Assembly (NCBI RefSeq): GCF_006364615.1
Contig: NZ_CP040986.1
Location: 1 to 64,000 of the forward strand
DNA length: 64,000 nucleotides
Direction: 5' to 3'
Source: Candidatus Methylopumilus rimovensis
GTDB lineage: Bacteria > Pseudomonadota > Gammaproteobacteria > Burkholderiales > Methylophilaceae
Position 1 is the stretch's first letter, and the number at the start of each line of letters is the position of its first letter. This document shows positions 22,001-30,344 of the stretch, piece after piece. The notes under the pieces are model-generated. The model was not told the origin of the DNA. It saw nothing but the letters and a program-made list of their open reading frames with translations, and did not search any database. The position numbers and the translations under genes are program-made.

Positions 22001-22168
22001 TGTTTCTGCGCTCGCACCAGGATAGTTTGCAGTAATAACGACTGTAGGCGGAGCAATTTGTGGATATTGTGCAATCGATAATTTAAAGGCAGCCGCAATA
22101 CCAGCTAGAACAATAATGATTGAGATTACCGCAGCAAAAATAGGCCGCGTAATAAAAAATTTACTCAT
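19058..22168 (-). CDS. RND multidrug efflux pump, HAE1 family (AcrB/MexB-like)
   Basis: Proton-driven inner-membrane pump with twelve helices and two large periplasmic loops. It opens MSKFFITRPIFAAVISIIIVL and has YPGASAETL, the TM4 proton-relay GIVVDDAIVVLEN and the TM10-11 ITLIGLAAKNAILIVEFA region. Length 1036 is standard. Its ATG shares one base with the stop of the membrane-fusion gene. Substrates cannot be predicted. No adjacent TetR/AcrR regulator. Confidence 0.95.
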   Translation of the reverse strand: MSKFFITRPIFAAVISIIIVLAGIAAAFKLSIAQYPQIAPPTVVITANYPGASAETLSKTVAGPIEEQLSGVEGLLYFNSSTDSSGTLNITATFEIGTNIDQATFNVSNRVNIASPRLPEMVRRTGVIVQKKSNDILLVVMLTSKDKQFDPLYLSNYATLNVLDEIKRVKGVGDANIFGARDYSMRIWLKPDRMAQLGITTSDIAAAIQSQNAQYAAGKIGQEPSVTDQQLIYTVNAKGRLLDPDQFGNIIVRAGGPDGILYLKDIARIELGAQTYDINTTLNGKPGVGIPIFLQTGANALDTAKGIKEKMAELKERFPKGMDFEIPYDTSNFVKASMKEVFKTLGEAMLLVVLVVFLFLQNWRATLIPIIAVPISLIGTFAGLYLFGFSINTLTLFAMVLSIGIVVDDAIVVLENIERLMSEEKLSPIKAAIKSMEQVAAAVIAIVLVLCAVFVPVAFMGGIAGELYRQFAVTVAIAVVISGIVALTLTPALCAIILNPNNIHSKFFDHFNNGFNRLTHFYIKVVNSTLRHRLIGGIVFIGIVISSVFLFKFTPTSFIPSEDQGYVITAVMLPDGATISRTSKTTEAVRSAIASDPASTFQFAVNGYDLIGGGNKSNSATMFVRLKDWAERKSSASDIVNKLFGIGMMQPDGLAIAFNPPSIRGLGNSGSMEIYIQSRSDTNPLGLFAAVNLFVEALNKEPHLTGVNTFFRPTVPQLFIEVDEAKAMSLGIPISSIYDTLQSTMGSLYVNDFNKSGRTYRVQLQAEAPYRMKPDDLGKVYVRSNTGAMVPLSAVSSVNSIVGAEQLERFNGLLSAKVLAGGAFGVSSGDAIKLVEKIAKESLPDGYQMAWTGQAYQEKRTGSAALFAFGFAIIMVFLILAAQFETWALPLAVIMAVPFAIAGALIAIMIRGMPNDIYFQIGLITLIGLAAKNAILIVEFASQKMEEGMPIMEAAIEAARLRFRPIVMTSMAFVFGIVPLVFATGAGAAARQSMGTGVFGGMILATFIATIFIPLFFVWLSGHHIRHHGHIDEEKK

Positions 22169-23307
22169 TATTTTTTGAAGTTAGGCATGTTAGTGACAGG
22201 CATGCCAGGACGCACTTTAATAAGATTGTCGATAATGACTTTATCGCCAGCTTGAAGTCCTCCTAAAATAACCCAATCTTTTCCTTTCCACTCACCCGTG
22301 ATCACAGGGCGAGGTGTAGCTTGATTTTTTTCATTCACGACAAATACAAACTTACCTTGATCGGAATTAAGAACGGCTAATTGAGGCAATACAAATACAC
22401 CATCTTTTTTACCAGTGGTCACACGAACACGAACGAATTGACCTGGCAAAATTTGATGTTCATTATTTTCAAATGTTGCACGAAGTTCCTGTGTTCCAAG
22501 TGCTGGATTAATTTCACTTGCTGCAAAATTTATTTTTCCTTTTTTAGAGTACTCATTTCCATCAGGCAGGATAATAGAAACTTCTTCTACATTTTTTTCA
22601 TTTAATGCACCGCCTAGTTTTTTAAGTTCATTATCTGAAAAACTAAAGCGAGCCCATATAGGATTTACCTGGGCAAGTGTAGTGAGTAAACTTGTATTTG
22701 CAGAAATGAGGGCACCTTCGGAGAACTGAAAACGACCTGAGATGCCATTTACAGGAGCTGTGACATTCGTATAAGAAAGATTTAGTTCGGCTTGTTTTAA
22801 ATTTGCACGACTCTGAGCAAGGGCTGCAACGCTAATAGATTCATCGGATGCTGCATTATCAAATTCACGCTGACTAATTGATTGAGACTCGATTAAACTT
22901 TCTAAACGTTTTTTTTCACGCTTTGCTTGTTCTGCTCGAGCAAGAGTTTGATTGTATTGAGCGCGTGCTTGATTTAGGGCAATTTTATATGGTTCAGGAT
23001 CAATTACGAACAAAGTTTGACCAGCTTTTACTGCAGAACCTTCATTATATTTTCGTTTTAATAAAATACCACCAACACGTGGCCTAATTTCAACTTCTTT
23101 AGCCCCTTCTGTTTGGCCCACAGCTTCAGCTGTAATAGGAACACTTGTAGGCGACACTTCAAGCATGGTCACTGGCAAAACAAAATTAGGCGGCATACCA
23201 GTACCTTGATCTTGCTGTTTATGACAACCATTTAATGAAAGTAGAAGGAAACTAACAAGTAAAATAAATCGAGATGACAAAAAATGCTGCTGCAAGTAAA
23301 GCCCCAA
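22168..23307 (-). CDS. RND efflux membrane fusion protein (AcrA/MexA-like lipoprotein)
   Basis: Periplasmic adaptor between pump and channel. A lipoprotein signal ends LNGC with C28. Then come the biotinyl-lipoyl halves (PRVGGILLKRKYNEGSAVKAGQTLF and NVTAPVNGISGRF) around a coiled-coil hairpin (about 100-165) and a C-terminal beta-barrel. The start is not certain: the ATG gives a 28-residue signal, which is acceptable. First gene of the three-gene pump operon. Confidence 0.92.
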   Translation of the reverse strand: MGLYLQQHFLSSRFILLVSFLLLSLNGCHKQQDQGTGMPPNFVLPVTMLEVSPTSVPITAEAVGQTEGAKEVEIRPRVGGILLKRKYNEGSAVKAGQTLFVIDPEPYKIALNQARAQYNQTLARAEQAKREKKRLESLIESQSISQREFDNAASDESISVAALAQSRANLKQAELNLSYTNVTAPVNGISGRFQFSEGALISANTSLLTTLAQVNPIWARFSFSDNELKKLGGALNEKNVEEVSIILPDGNEYSKKGKINFAASEINPALGTQELRATFENNEHQILPGQFVRVRVTTGKKDGVFVLPQLAVLNSDQGKFVFVVNEKNQATPRPVITGEWKGKDWVILGGLQAGDKVIIDNLIKVRPGMPVTNMPNFKK

Positions 23308-23412
23308 TCTTAGAAATAAGCTACTGAAACAAATGTTTCTGTTAAGAGCTCATTTTACAATTAAATCAGGGGATTAAGATGAGTTTAAAAAATTTAAATA
23401 GATATGAAACTT

Positions 23413-24108
23413 TTAGGAAAATAAGTGAGCTAAACCAAAAGCAGCTGAAGATGCTAATGCGCCAATAACAAACGTTTGCATCGCTGAGCGTCCTTGATTC
23501 ATACCTGTAAAACGACCTTTTATCCAACCGAAGAGAATCAATGCAATACTTGTCGCAATCACGGACATTTTTAGGGCTGGTCCAATATCAGATATGAAGA
23601 TATACGGCGTTAAAGGAATGAGGCCGCCAATAATGTAGGCTAATGAAATAGTCGTGGCACTAATCAAAGCTCTTTTGGGGTCAGGCCTTTCTAAATTTAA
23701 TTCAAATTTCATCATAAATTTAATCCAGCGTTCACGATTAGAAGTAATAGATTTAACAACACTTTTGAGTGTATTTCCTTTAAGTCCATATTCTGAAAGT
23801 ATTTCCTCAACTTCCGAAATTTCACGCTCACGTAAATGTTTAATTTCATAGACTTCACGTTTTAACTCAGAGTCATAATGTTCAATATCTGTTTTACCAG
23901 CAAGATATCCGCCAAGACCCATGGCAATAGCACCTGCAGCAACTTCTGCTAATCCAGCTGTCACAATAATAGCTGATGAATCGACAGCTGCGGATAAGCC
24001 TGCAGCTAAAGCGAATGGAACCGTAAGTCCATCTGACATACCAATGACAACATCCCTAACTATTTCCGTAGAAGTGAAGTGTGTTTCCGAGTGATGATTG
24101 TTTGACAT
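23413..24108 (-). CDS. VIT1/CCC1 family iron/manganese transporter
   Basis: Homologous to the vacuolar iron transporter family, which moves Fe2+ or Mn2+. The signature IVRDVVIGMSDGLTVPFALAAGLS leads helix 1, followed by AAGAIAMGLGGYLAGKTD, a charged cytoplasmic loop rich in Glu (about 75-130, metal-binding in the family), and three C-terminal helices. Length 231 is typical. Monocistronic. Probably iron/manganese detoxification or storage; direction of transport is not visible. Confidence 0.9.
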   Translation of the reverse strand: MSNNHHSETHFTSTEIVRDVVIGMSDGLTVPFALAAGLSAAVDSSAIIVTAGLAEVAAGAIAMGLGGYLAGKTDIEHYDSELKREVYEIKHLREREISEVEEILSEYGLKGNTLKSVVKSITSNRERWIKFMMKFELNLERPDPKRALISATTISLAYIIGGLIPLTPYIFISDIGPALKMSVIATSIALILFGWIKGRFTGMNQGRSAMQTFVIGALASSAAFGLAHLFS

Positions 24109-24203
24109 ACGCGTTTCATTAAATTTTATTTTTGTTAAAAATACTATATATTAGATTTGCAATTTAAACATTATCAAGCTATTTAAATATTAAGGACTTA
24201 AAA

Positions 24204-24452
24204 ATGAAACAATGTACTTACAATGTATTAGCCTTACTAATTTTTGCTTTGTCTTTTTCATATGTGCCTACAGCAGCATTTCAATACCACTGTGTTTATG
24301 ATGGTGTAACAACTTTCAATGTACCTATCTTCATATTTCAGCAAGTTTTTTTAGCGACTATTTTATTTATTATTGGCCGATATAGTTTCAAAGATGGCAA
24401 GATGGTCTGTTGGATGTCATGCAGCCGCAAAAAAGACAAAAAGAAAAAATAG
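24204..24452 (+). CDS. Unknown small membrane protein (82 aa)
   Basis: Not recognised. AAGGA stands 8 nt before ATG, supporting a real gene. Two likely membrane helices (about 7-26 and 42-60), four cysteines (YNVLAL preceded by C4, C30, C68, C72) and a lysine-rich end. The stop codon directly touches the stop of a convergent 46-codon ORF with no base between. Confidence 0.6.
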   Translation: MKQCTYNVLALLIFALSFSYVPTAAFQYHCVYDGVTTFNVPIFIFQQVFLATILFIIGRYSFKDGKMVCWMSCSRKKDKKKK

Positions 24453-24593
24453 TTAATCGAATTTAGCTTTATGTTTAGGCTGTCTTTTAAACTTTGTTTT
24501 GTCTTTTTCAACTTTAGGTTTAAAAGGTAAGTCAGCACGGAAAAGTGCGTAATGTGTTTGAGAGCGTAATTTAAGTTTTCGAATTTGCTTCAT
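24453..24593 (-). CDS. Putative 46-aa basic protein behind marC, ArfA-like pattern
   Basis: An ATG ORF starting 6 nt after the marC stop. The product begins MKQIRKLKLRSQTHYALFRA and is strongly basic. The stretch ALFRADLPFKPKVEKDK followed by KFKRQPKHK resembles the core of alternative ribosome-rescue factor A (ArfA: AL..LFR.RVEKxKK..Y.RK.K) from memory, though the KGKG element is missing. No clear Shine-Dalgarno is present, so it may be translationally coupled to marC. It would be missed by length cut-offs. Real gene plausible; function tentative. Confidence 0.5.
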   Translation of the reverse strand: MKQIRKLKLRSQTHYALFRADLPFKPKVEKDKTKFKRQPKHKAKFD

Positions 24594-24599
24594 AAAACA

Positions 24600-25214
24600 T
24601 TACGCAATAATATCTAATACGCCTCGTGTAATAAATTCAATTGCCATAGATCCTAAAAGCAATCCCATGACGCGTGTAATAATTTTTGTGCCAATCGCAC
24701 CAATCACCTTAGAAATGTTTTCTGCAAAACTTAATGTGAGCCAGATTAAAAGAGACACAGCTATACAAGGCAAGACAAGAAAGCTTTGATTAATTAAATT
24801 AGGCGCTTGGTGGGCTGCAATAATCATATTACTCATGGCGCCAGGACCTGCGAGAAGAGGGATACTCAAGGGTACAAAAGCAATCAATTCTTTATCTGAT
24901 TTTCCATTTTGCCCTGATTCAATAATTTGATGTTTACCTAGCATCATAGAGATCGCCATAATTAATAGAAGAATACCGCCACAAATTTGAAAGCTTGGCA
25001 TGGTGATACCAAACATGTTTAAAATTTTATCGCCCAAGAAAAGAGAGGTTACAAGAATAATAAAGACAGTAATTGCTGTCATCTTGACGACATTTTTTTT
25101 GTTAATTTTTTTATGTTGACCCGTCAGGCTTAGAAAAAGTGGCAGGCATCCAATGGGATCTACAATTGCAAACAATGCAATGGTTGTTTTAATAATAAAG
25201 GTCCATTCAATCAT
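24600..25214 (-). CDS. MarC family integral membrane protein
   Basis: MarC/YchE/YhgN-type protein with six predicted helices. Conserved patterns: FAIVDPIGCLPLFLSLT near the N terminus, PLSIPLLAGPGAMSNMI in the middle and GLLLGSMAIEFITRG at the end. Length 204 is typical. The family's role is unknown; the old link to multiple antibiotic resistance has not held up. Followed closely by the 46-codon ORF. Confidence 0.9.
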   Translation of the reverse strand: MIEWTFIIKTTIALFAIVDPIGCLPLFLSLTGQHKKINKKNVVKMTAITVFIILVTSLFLGDKILNMFGITMPSFQICGGILLLIMAISMMLGKHQIIESGQNGKSDKELIAFVPLSIPLLAGPGAMSNMIIAAHQAPNLINQSFLVLPCIAVSLLIWLTLSFAENISKVIGAIGTKIITRVMGLLLGSMAIEFITRGVLDIIA

Positions 25215-25329
25215 GATGTTTTCCTTATTTAAAATCCTATTAAACTCAAGTAGCTATTCATACTAAAATATAAAAATGATTTTGTGATGGTAAATGATTG
25301 CATAACTTTGCGATGAGATCTCAATCGAA

Positions 25330-26181
25330 TTAATAACTGACCGTGGTCGGTATATTAAGGCCAATTAATTTTTTAGCAATATTTTTAAGCTCTTCCTCAC
25401 TAATACGTCCTAAATCACCTGCCCTGGGCTGTAATGAAGGCCTTGCTAAACCATAAAGATGAACACCTTTAATAATTTTTTTTGCTTTGTTAATTAATTC
25501 TATATAAGCATCAATATCTTTATCATCGGGACTTTTCCCATTGATCATAAAAACACAAGTCTGAACAAAAGTTGGGCAAATATTTGCAGTATTTAGAAGT
25601 CGCTCTAATATTTGATTGGGTTTAAGATTAACTTGATTAACAGTTTTAATAGTTTCTTCAGTAGCAGCATCAACTTTAAACCAAACTTCACCATTTATTT
25701 CTTCAAGCATTTCAATACTTTTTAATACAGAAGTTTCATGCATCAAACTTCCATTAGTAATCAATCTAATTTTAATTTTATGAAGCAAATCAAATTCTTG
25801 AAGTATTTTTTTGACAATTAAGATAACTTGCGGAAATTCTGCAGCACTTGTTGGTTCACCATTGCCTGAAAAAGCAATGTCTTTTAAATGACGATCTTCA
25901 ATTGCTACATTTCTCTCCATGTAATCTCCATGAATAATGTCGTGAAGAAAAAGACGTAGTTCATTTTCAAGCACGTCTAACTCAATGGGCGGAGGTGAGC
26001 CACGCGTAAGATTTGGAATCTCACAATAAATGCATTGCCAATTACAAGCATTATTTACATTCAGATTTATACCAATAGATAATCCACCAGCACGTCTTGA
26101 TACAACAGAATAAATATATTTAAGACCACTTAATTCTCGGCTGTGATCATGAATACTAAGATACTGTTTAGATACGCTCAT
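25330..26181 (-). CDS. Radical SAM protein of unknown substrate
   Basis: The NNACNWQCIYCEIP motif gives the Cx3Cx2C cluster ligands C46, C50 and C53 for a 4Fe-4S/SAM radical enzyme. Further motifs FSGNGEPTSAAEFPQ (SAM-binding GGE-like), RLITNGSLMHE and WFKVDAATEE place it near the COG0731-type Fe-S oxidoreductases. Length 283. It follows the DUF442 gene after 2 nt. Substrate unknown. Confidence 0.85.
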   Translation of the reverse strand: MSVSKQYLSIHDHSRELSGLKYIYSVVSRRAGGLSIGINLNVNNACNWQCIYCEIPNLTRGSPPPIELDVLENELRLFLHDIIHGDYMERNVAIEDRHLKDIAFSGNGEPTSAAEFPQVILIVKKILQEFDLLHKIKIRLITNGSLMHETSVLKSIEMLEEINGEVWFKVDAATEETIKTVNQVNLKPNQILERLLNTANICPTFVQTCVFMINGKSPDDKDIDAYIELINKAKKIIKGVHLYGLARPSLQPRAGDLGRISEEELKNIAKKLIGLNIPTTVSY

Positions 26182-26183
26182 GC

Positions 26184-26603
26184 TTATTTAAGCGCGTTGA
26201 GACGATCTCTTAATGAAGATAGGTCATAGCCTGCATTTTGAGTCTTGCTCAAAATATCATCAATAGGTAGTGTGCTTGCATGGGAAAGAGCCCAGAGTGT
26301 TGAACAACGGGTGCCTGTTCGACAATAAGCAAAAACAGGTTTTTGAGCTACCTTAAAATAAGCGTCAAATTGAATAATATCAACATCTGAAATTTGTCCG
26401 CCTACCACCGGCTGATGAATTGCTTTAATACCTAAATTTTGAGCTTCTTTTTCGATGAGTGAAAAAGCTAACTGGCCTTCAGACTCTTGGTCAGGCCGAT
26501 TACAAAATATAGTTTTGTATCCTTGCGCATGAATCTCTTTTAAGTCTTCGATCGTGATTTGATCAGAGACAGTCAGTTCGTTATTTATTTTTGCAAATTT
26601 CAT
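26184..26603 (-). CDS. DUF442/TIGR01244-type phosphatase- or sulfurtransferase-like protein
   Basis: Small dual-specificity-phosphatase-like fold with FAYCRTGTRCSTLWAL, the Cys-x5-Arg active-site loop, and the family hallmark EIHAQGYKTIFCNRPDQES near residues 27-45. Related domains are fused to sulfide dioxygenase-like enzymes (Blh) in other bacteria. Length 139. It lies between hemW and the radical SAM gene (9 and 2 nt). Substrate unknown. Confidence 0.83.
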   Translation of the reverse strand: MKFAKINNELTVSDQITIEDLKEIHAQGYKTIFCNRPDQESEGQLAFSLIEKEAQNLGIKAIHQPVVGGQISDVDIIQFDAYFKVAQKPVFAYCRTGTRCSTLWALSHASTLPIDDILSKTQNAGYDLSSLRDRLNALK

Positions 26604-26612
26604 AACTTCATT

Positions 26613-27782
26613 CTACTTTAAAAAAATGCCAAGCAGGTCATTTAAGAATCGCTGACCTAGAACTGTTGGCTTAATCATTTCGTGATTTATGCTAATCAGT
26701 TTTTTATCCACTGCAGTTTTAAGTTCCTTTTCAATAGATGAAATAGTTAATCCAGTTTTTTCTTCAAAACTTTGAATAGTAAATCCATCAATAAGGCGTA
26801 AATGATTCATCATAAATTCGAAAGCCAAATCATTTTCATGAATGATTGTTTCTGACTCAATCATATTTTGTGAATTTACTTTTTCCATATATTGCTTCGG
26901 ATTTTTGTAGCGACTTTCACGTGTCATTTTGTCATGAAATGTAAGTTTACTATGAGCACCTGCGCCTATACCTAAGTAATCTCCAAATTGCCAATAATTC
27001 AAATTATGTTGGCATTGTGATTTAGGTTTTGCAAAAGCAGATGTTTCATAATGCTCATAACCATGTTCACTTAATATAATTTCAATAGTTTCTTGCATCA
27101 CTGCACTCTCATCATCTAGTGGTAATTGAGGAGGATGCTTAAAAAAGAAAGTATTTGGTTCAATTGTTAAATGATAAAAAGATAAATGCTGTGTATTGAA
27201 AGAGGTTGCTGTTTTAGCATCATCCATCGCTTCATCTAATGTTTGATGAGGTAATGCGTACATTAAATCTAAATTCACCTTATCAAAATGATACATCGCA
27301 ATTTCAATGCCTTTTTTAGCATCTTCACTATCATGAATGCGACCTAATGATTTGAGATGCGCATCATTAAATGATTGAATTCCAAGCGAAACTCTTGTAA
27401 CACCAGCATCTTTATAATCCGCAAAGTGATTGGTATCAATCGTACCTGGATTGGCCTCAAGTGTAATTTCAGCATCATATAAGATTGGTGTGAGCGCGCG
27501 AACTTGACTTAAAATTTTATGAATAGCTTTTCCGCTAAAAAGACTTGGTGTTCCACCACCAAAAAAAATTGAATGAATTTTTCTACCCCAAATTTTAGGT
27601 AGAGAGTATTCAAGATCTTTAATGAGCGCATCCACATACATAGATTCCATATCAGTAAAACTTTGTGTTTCTTTATGTTCATGGGAATTGAAATCACAAT
27701 AGGGACATTTTTTTACACACCAAGGAATATGAATATAAAGCGATAGTGGCGGTGGGATAGCGAGTCTTGAAGTTTGACTCAT
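26613..27782 (-). CDS. hemW: Heme chaperone HemW (HemN-like radical SAM)
   Basis: Reads YIHIPWCVKKCPYCDFNSH, with C22, C26 and C29 as 4Fe-4S ligands. The HemN-specific CxC extension is absent (CDF instead), which marks HemW, a heme-binding protein that delivers heme rather than a coproporphyrinogen oxidase. Other motifs: FGGGTPSLFSG and GIGAGAHS. Length 389 matches. Located in the common rdgB-hemW neighbourhood. Confidence 0.93.
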   Translation of the reverse strand: MSQTSRLAIPPPLSLYIHIPWCVKKCPYCDFNSHEHKETQSFTDMESMYVDALIKDLEYSLPKIWGRKIHSIFFGGGTPSLFSGKAIHKILSQVRALTPILYDAEITLEANPGTIDTNHFADYKDAGVTRVSLGIQSFNDAHLKSLGRIHDSEDAKKGIEIAMYHFDKVNLDLMYALPHQTLDEAMDDAKTATSFNTQHLSFYHLTIEPNTFFFKHPPQLPLDDESAVMQETIEIILSEHGYEHYETSAFAKPKSQCQHNLNYWQFGDYLGIGAGAHSKLTFHDKMTRESRYKNPKQYMEKVNSQNMIESETIIHENDLAFEFMMNHLRLIDGFTIQSFEEKTGLTISSIEKELKTAVDKKLISINHEMIKPTVLGQRFLNDLLGIFLK

Positions 27783-27789
27783 AGATGAT

Positions 27790-28017
27790 TTATTTATTTT
27801 TTAAATAAGGATTAATAAGATCATCAACCATTTGATGAAGTGCTTCTTTCATTTGTTGTTCTGAGACTTCCATTAAAAGACCATCTTCAATGGCATCTTG
27901 AGAAAGTTGCTTTAACTCATCAAAGTTTTCTTTCATGACCTTAATTTTTTCTGTACATGAAACGACTGTTTTGTCGTCACGAACCCAAGTAGGCCATTTG
28001 TTTTTTGATTTATCCAT
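27790..28017 (-). CDS. Unknown small soluble protein (75 aa) between rdgB and hemW
   Basis: Not named. Begins MDKSKNKWPTWVRDDKTVVS, then CTEKIKVMKENFDELKQ; it is acidic and predicted helical in its C-terminal half. Its ATG overlaps the rdgB stop by 8 nt and its stop is 7 nt before hemW, so it is certainly in the operon. I recall similar short proteins at this place in other Betaproteobacteria, but no function. Confidence 0.75.
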   Translation of the reverse strand: MDKSKNKWPTWVRDDKTVVSCTEKIKVMKENFDELKQLSQDAIEDGLLMEVSEQQMKEALHQMVDDLINPYLKNK

Positions 28018-28606
28018 AAATCTGATTTAGTTTTAATTTAAGTTTTTGTAATGCTTGTCCGCGATGACTAATTCTATTTTTAATGTCTGTAGGCAATTCT
28101 GCCACAGCTTTTTCAGTCATATGATCTAAAAATAAGGGGTCATAACCAAAACCACCTGAACCTCTTGGGACTTTCAGAATTTCTCCATGCCAAATACCCT
28201 CAACAATGATGGGCTCCGGATCCATTTCATGTTTTACAAATACAATGACACAAATGTAATGCGCTTTTCGATTTGATTCGTTTTCTAAACTTTTTAAAAG
28301 TTTTTCATTATTTTTTTCATCCGATGAAGGTTCTCCTGCATATCGAGCAGATAAAACACCAGGTTTACCATCAAGTGCATCGACACAAATACCTGAATCA
28401 TCTGCAATCGCAGGTAATTTTGATAAACGGCTTGCATGCCTTGCTTTAATAAGTGCATTTTCAACGAATGTATGAAAAGGCTCCTCACTTGCCTCAATTT
28501 TAAAGTGTGATTGCGGAAGTATCTCGACACTCATGTCATTTAAAATTGACTGAATTTCGATGAGTTTTTTGGCATTGCTTGTTGCAATGACGATTTGTTT
28601 CTTCAT
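28010..28606 (-). CDS. rdgB: RdgB/HAM1 non-canonical purine NTP pyrophosphatase
   Basis: Hydrolyses ITP, dITP and XTP to monophosphates, keeping deaminated purines out of nucleic acids. Motifs: IATSNAKKLIEIQ at the N terminus, AIADDSGICVDALDGKPGVLSARYAG, GSGGFGYDPLF and SHRGQALQKL. Length 198 is typical. Lies 4 nt after rph, the usual rph-rdgB-hemW order. Confidence 0.97.
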   Translation of the reverse strand: MKKQIVIATSNAKKLIEIQSILNDMSVEILPQSHFKIEASEEPFHTFVENALIKARHASRLSKLPAIADDSGICVDALDGKPGVLSARYAGEPSSDEKNNEKLLKSLENESNRKAHYICVIVFVKHEMDPEPIIVEGIWHGEILKVPRGSGGFGYDPLFLDHMTEKAVAELPTDIKNRISHRGQALQKLKLKLNQIYG

Positions 28607-28610
28607 GAAA

Positions 28611-29324
28611 TTACTTTAAAACGTTTTTTTGTAATTGAATAAGTTCTTTAATGCCCTCTGCTGCAAGGTCAGACATTTGATCCATCATCTCGCGAGAAAA
28701 AGGTGTGCCTTCGGCAGTGCCTTGAATTTCCACAAAACCACCTGAGCCTGTCATGACAATATTCATATCTGTGTCGCAACTTGAATCTTCCGAATAATCT
28801 AAATCTAATAAAGTTTTTCCTTCATGGAGACCGACAGAAATAGCTGCTACAGCATCAATCAATGGGGATTCGGAAATAAGTTTTTGATTTATTAAATGTG
28901 AAATTGCATCGTGAACCGCGACATAAGCCCCTGTAATACTTGCAGTGCGGGTACCACCGTCAGCTTGAATTACATCACAATCAATTTGAATGGTGCGTTC
29001 ACCAAGTTTTTTTAAATCGATAATGGCTCTTAAGCTTCGTCCAATAAGACGTTGAATTTCTTGAGTGCGACCTGATTGTTTTCCTCGCGCAGCTTCCCTA
29101 TCCATTCTAGATCCTGTTGATCTTGGAAGCATCCCATATTCTGCTGTAATCCAACCTTGATTTTGGCCTTTTAAAAAAGAGGGTACTTTTTCATCAATAC
29201 TTGCAGTGCATAACACATGGGTATCACCGAATTTAATTAAGACAGAACCTTCAGCATGTTTTGTGTAATGCCTAATAATTTCAACCGGTCTTAATTGGTT
29301 GTGAGCGCGTTGATTTAATCTCAT
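28611..29324 (-). CDS. rph: Ribonuclease PH
   Basis: A 3'-5' phosphorolytic exoribonuclease that trims tRNA 3' ends. The body ([58 protein letters not shown]) is canonical. Three in-frame Met codons are possible. GAGGA lies directly against the first ATG but about 10 nt from the third, and the family begins MRxxxRxxxQLRP, so the third (29324; 237 aa) is preferred over 29333. Confidence 0.96.
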   Translation of the reverse strand: MRLNQRAHNQLRPVEIIRHYTKHAEGSVLIKFGDTHVLCTASIDEKVPSFLKGQNQGWITAEYGMLPRSTGSRMDREAARGKQSGRTQEIQRLIGRSLRAIIDLKKLGERTIQIDCDVIQADGGTRTASITGAYVAVHDAISHLINQKLISESPLIDAVAAISVGLHEGKTLLDLDYSEDSSCDTDMNIVMTGSGGFVEIQGTAEGTPFSREMMDQMSDLAAEGIKELIQLQKNVLK

Positions 29325-29458
29325 GATCATCATTCCTCAATAGAAGTCGTCATTATAAGCTAGCTTTAATTGATTGATATCTTGTCATTTAAAGGTTTTA
29401 GTCGCAAATGCAACTATAGATTGATAAAATGACGCTTAAACATTGAATTGGATACCCT

Positions 29459-30325
29459 ATGGCTTTAAGTATGACCGGTTTTTCTTTTAAAGAAGCAGAT
29501 ACAGAACAGGGTATTTTGCTCCTTGAATTTCGGTCTTTAAATAATCGATATTTAGAGCTCCAAGTTAAATTAGACGAATCCTTAAGGTCTTTTGAGCCCA
29601 TGATTCGCGATCTGATATCCGCAGAAATTAAAAGAGGCAAAGTAGATTGCAGAATTTATTTTAAATCTAAAACGCATGCGCTTGATGTTAAAAATGTAGA
29701 TACCATTAAGTTAAAACAGCTCGCAACTTCAGTGGATGAAATTGCAAAATATTTTCCTCATGTTCAACCGATTAATGCGCTCGATATTTTAAAAACAACT
29801 GAGATCATGCACGATCAATCGGTCAATATAAACTTGCTTGAGCAAGACCTTAAAAAAAATCTTAAAGAAGCGCTGATCGAAATTCAGGCATCTAAAGCGC
29901 GCGAAGGTGAAAAGTTACAAAAGATTTTATTGGACAAATTAAAAGATATTGAAATGCTTATAGATGAAGCTAAAAAAATCTTGCCCGTTTTAATCAAAGA
30001 ATATCAAACTAAAATTGAAAATAAATTTAAGGATGCATTAATCGCAATTGATGATGATCGACTAAAACAAGAGTTTCTTATTTTTATACAAAAGATGGAT
30101 ATTGACGAAGAGCTTAATCGTATTACATCCCATATCGATGAAGTAAGGCGCTTACTTAAAACAGATGGTGCAATTGGTAAAAAACTAGACTTTATGATGC
30201 AAGAACTTAATCGGGAAGCTAATACTTTAGGTTCAAAATCGATTTCACCTAAAACTTCACAAATATCAGTGGATTTAAAAGTTTTGATTGAGCAAATGCG
30301 CGAACAAATTCAGAATATTGAATAA
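29459..30325 (+). CDS. yicC: YicC family endoribonuclease
   Basis: YicC-like protein. Starts MALSMTGFSFKEADTEQG with the family hallmark SMTGF, then EFRSLNNRYLELQVKLDE, and ends with FMMQELNREANTLGSKS. Recent work links YicC to endonucleolytic RNA cleavage, including small-RNA turnover. Length 288 is typical. It stands 19 nt before gmk, a frequent pairing. Confidence 0.93.
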   Translation: MALSMTGFSFKEADTEQGILLLEFRSLNNRYLELQVKLDESLRSFEPMIRDLISAEIKRGKVDCRIYFKSKTHALDVKNVDTIKLKQLATSVDEIAKYFPHVQPINALDILKTTEIMHDQSVNINLLEQDLKKNLKEALIEIQASKAREGEKLQKILLDKLKDIEMLIDEAKKILPVLIKEYQTKIENKFKDALIAIDDDRLKQEFLIFIQKMDIDEELNRITSHIDEVRRLLKTDGAIGKKLDFMMQELNREANTLGSKSISPKTSQISVDLKVLIEQMREQIQNIE

Positions 30326-30344
30326 TAATGATTAAAGAATATAT

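Noticed and set aside
24338-24538. 66-codon minus-strand frame
   Set aside because: It crosses the stop region of the 82-codon gene in a Lys/Leu/Phe low-complexity frame; the 46-codon frame at 24453-24593 fits gene boundaries better.
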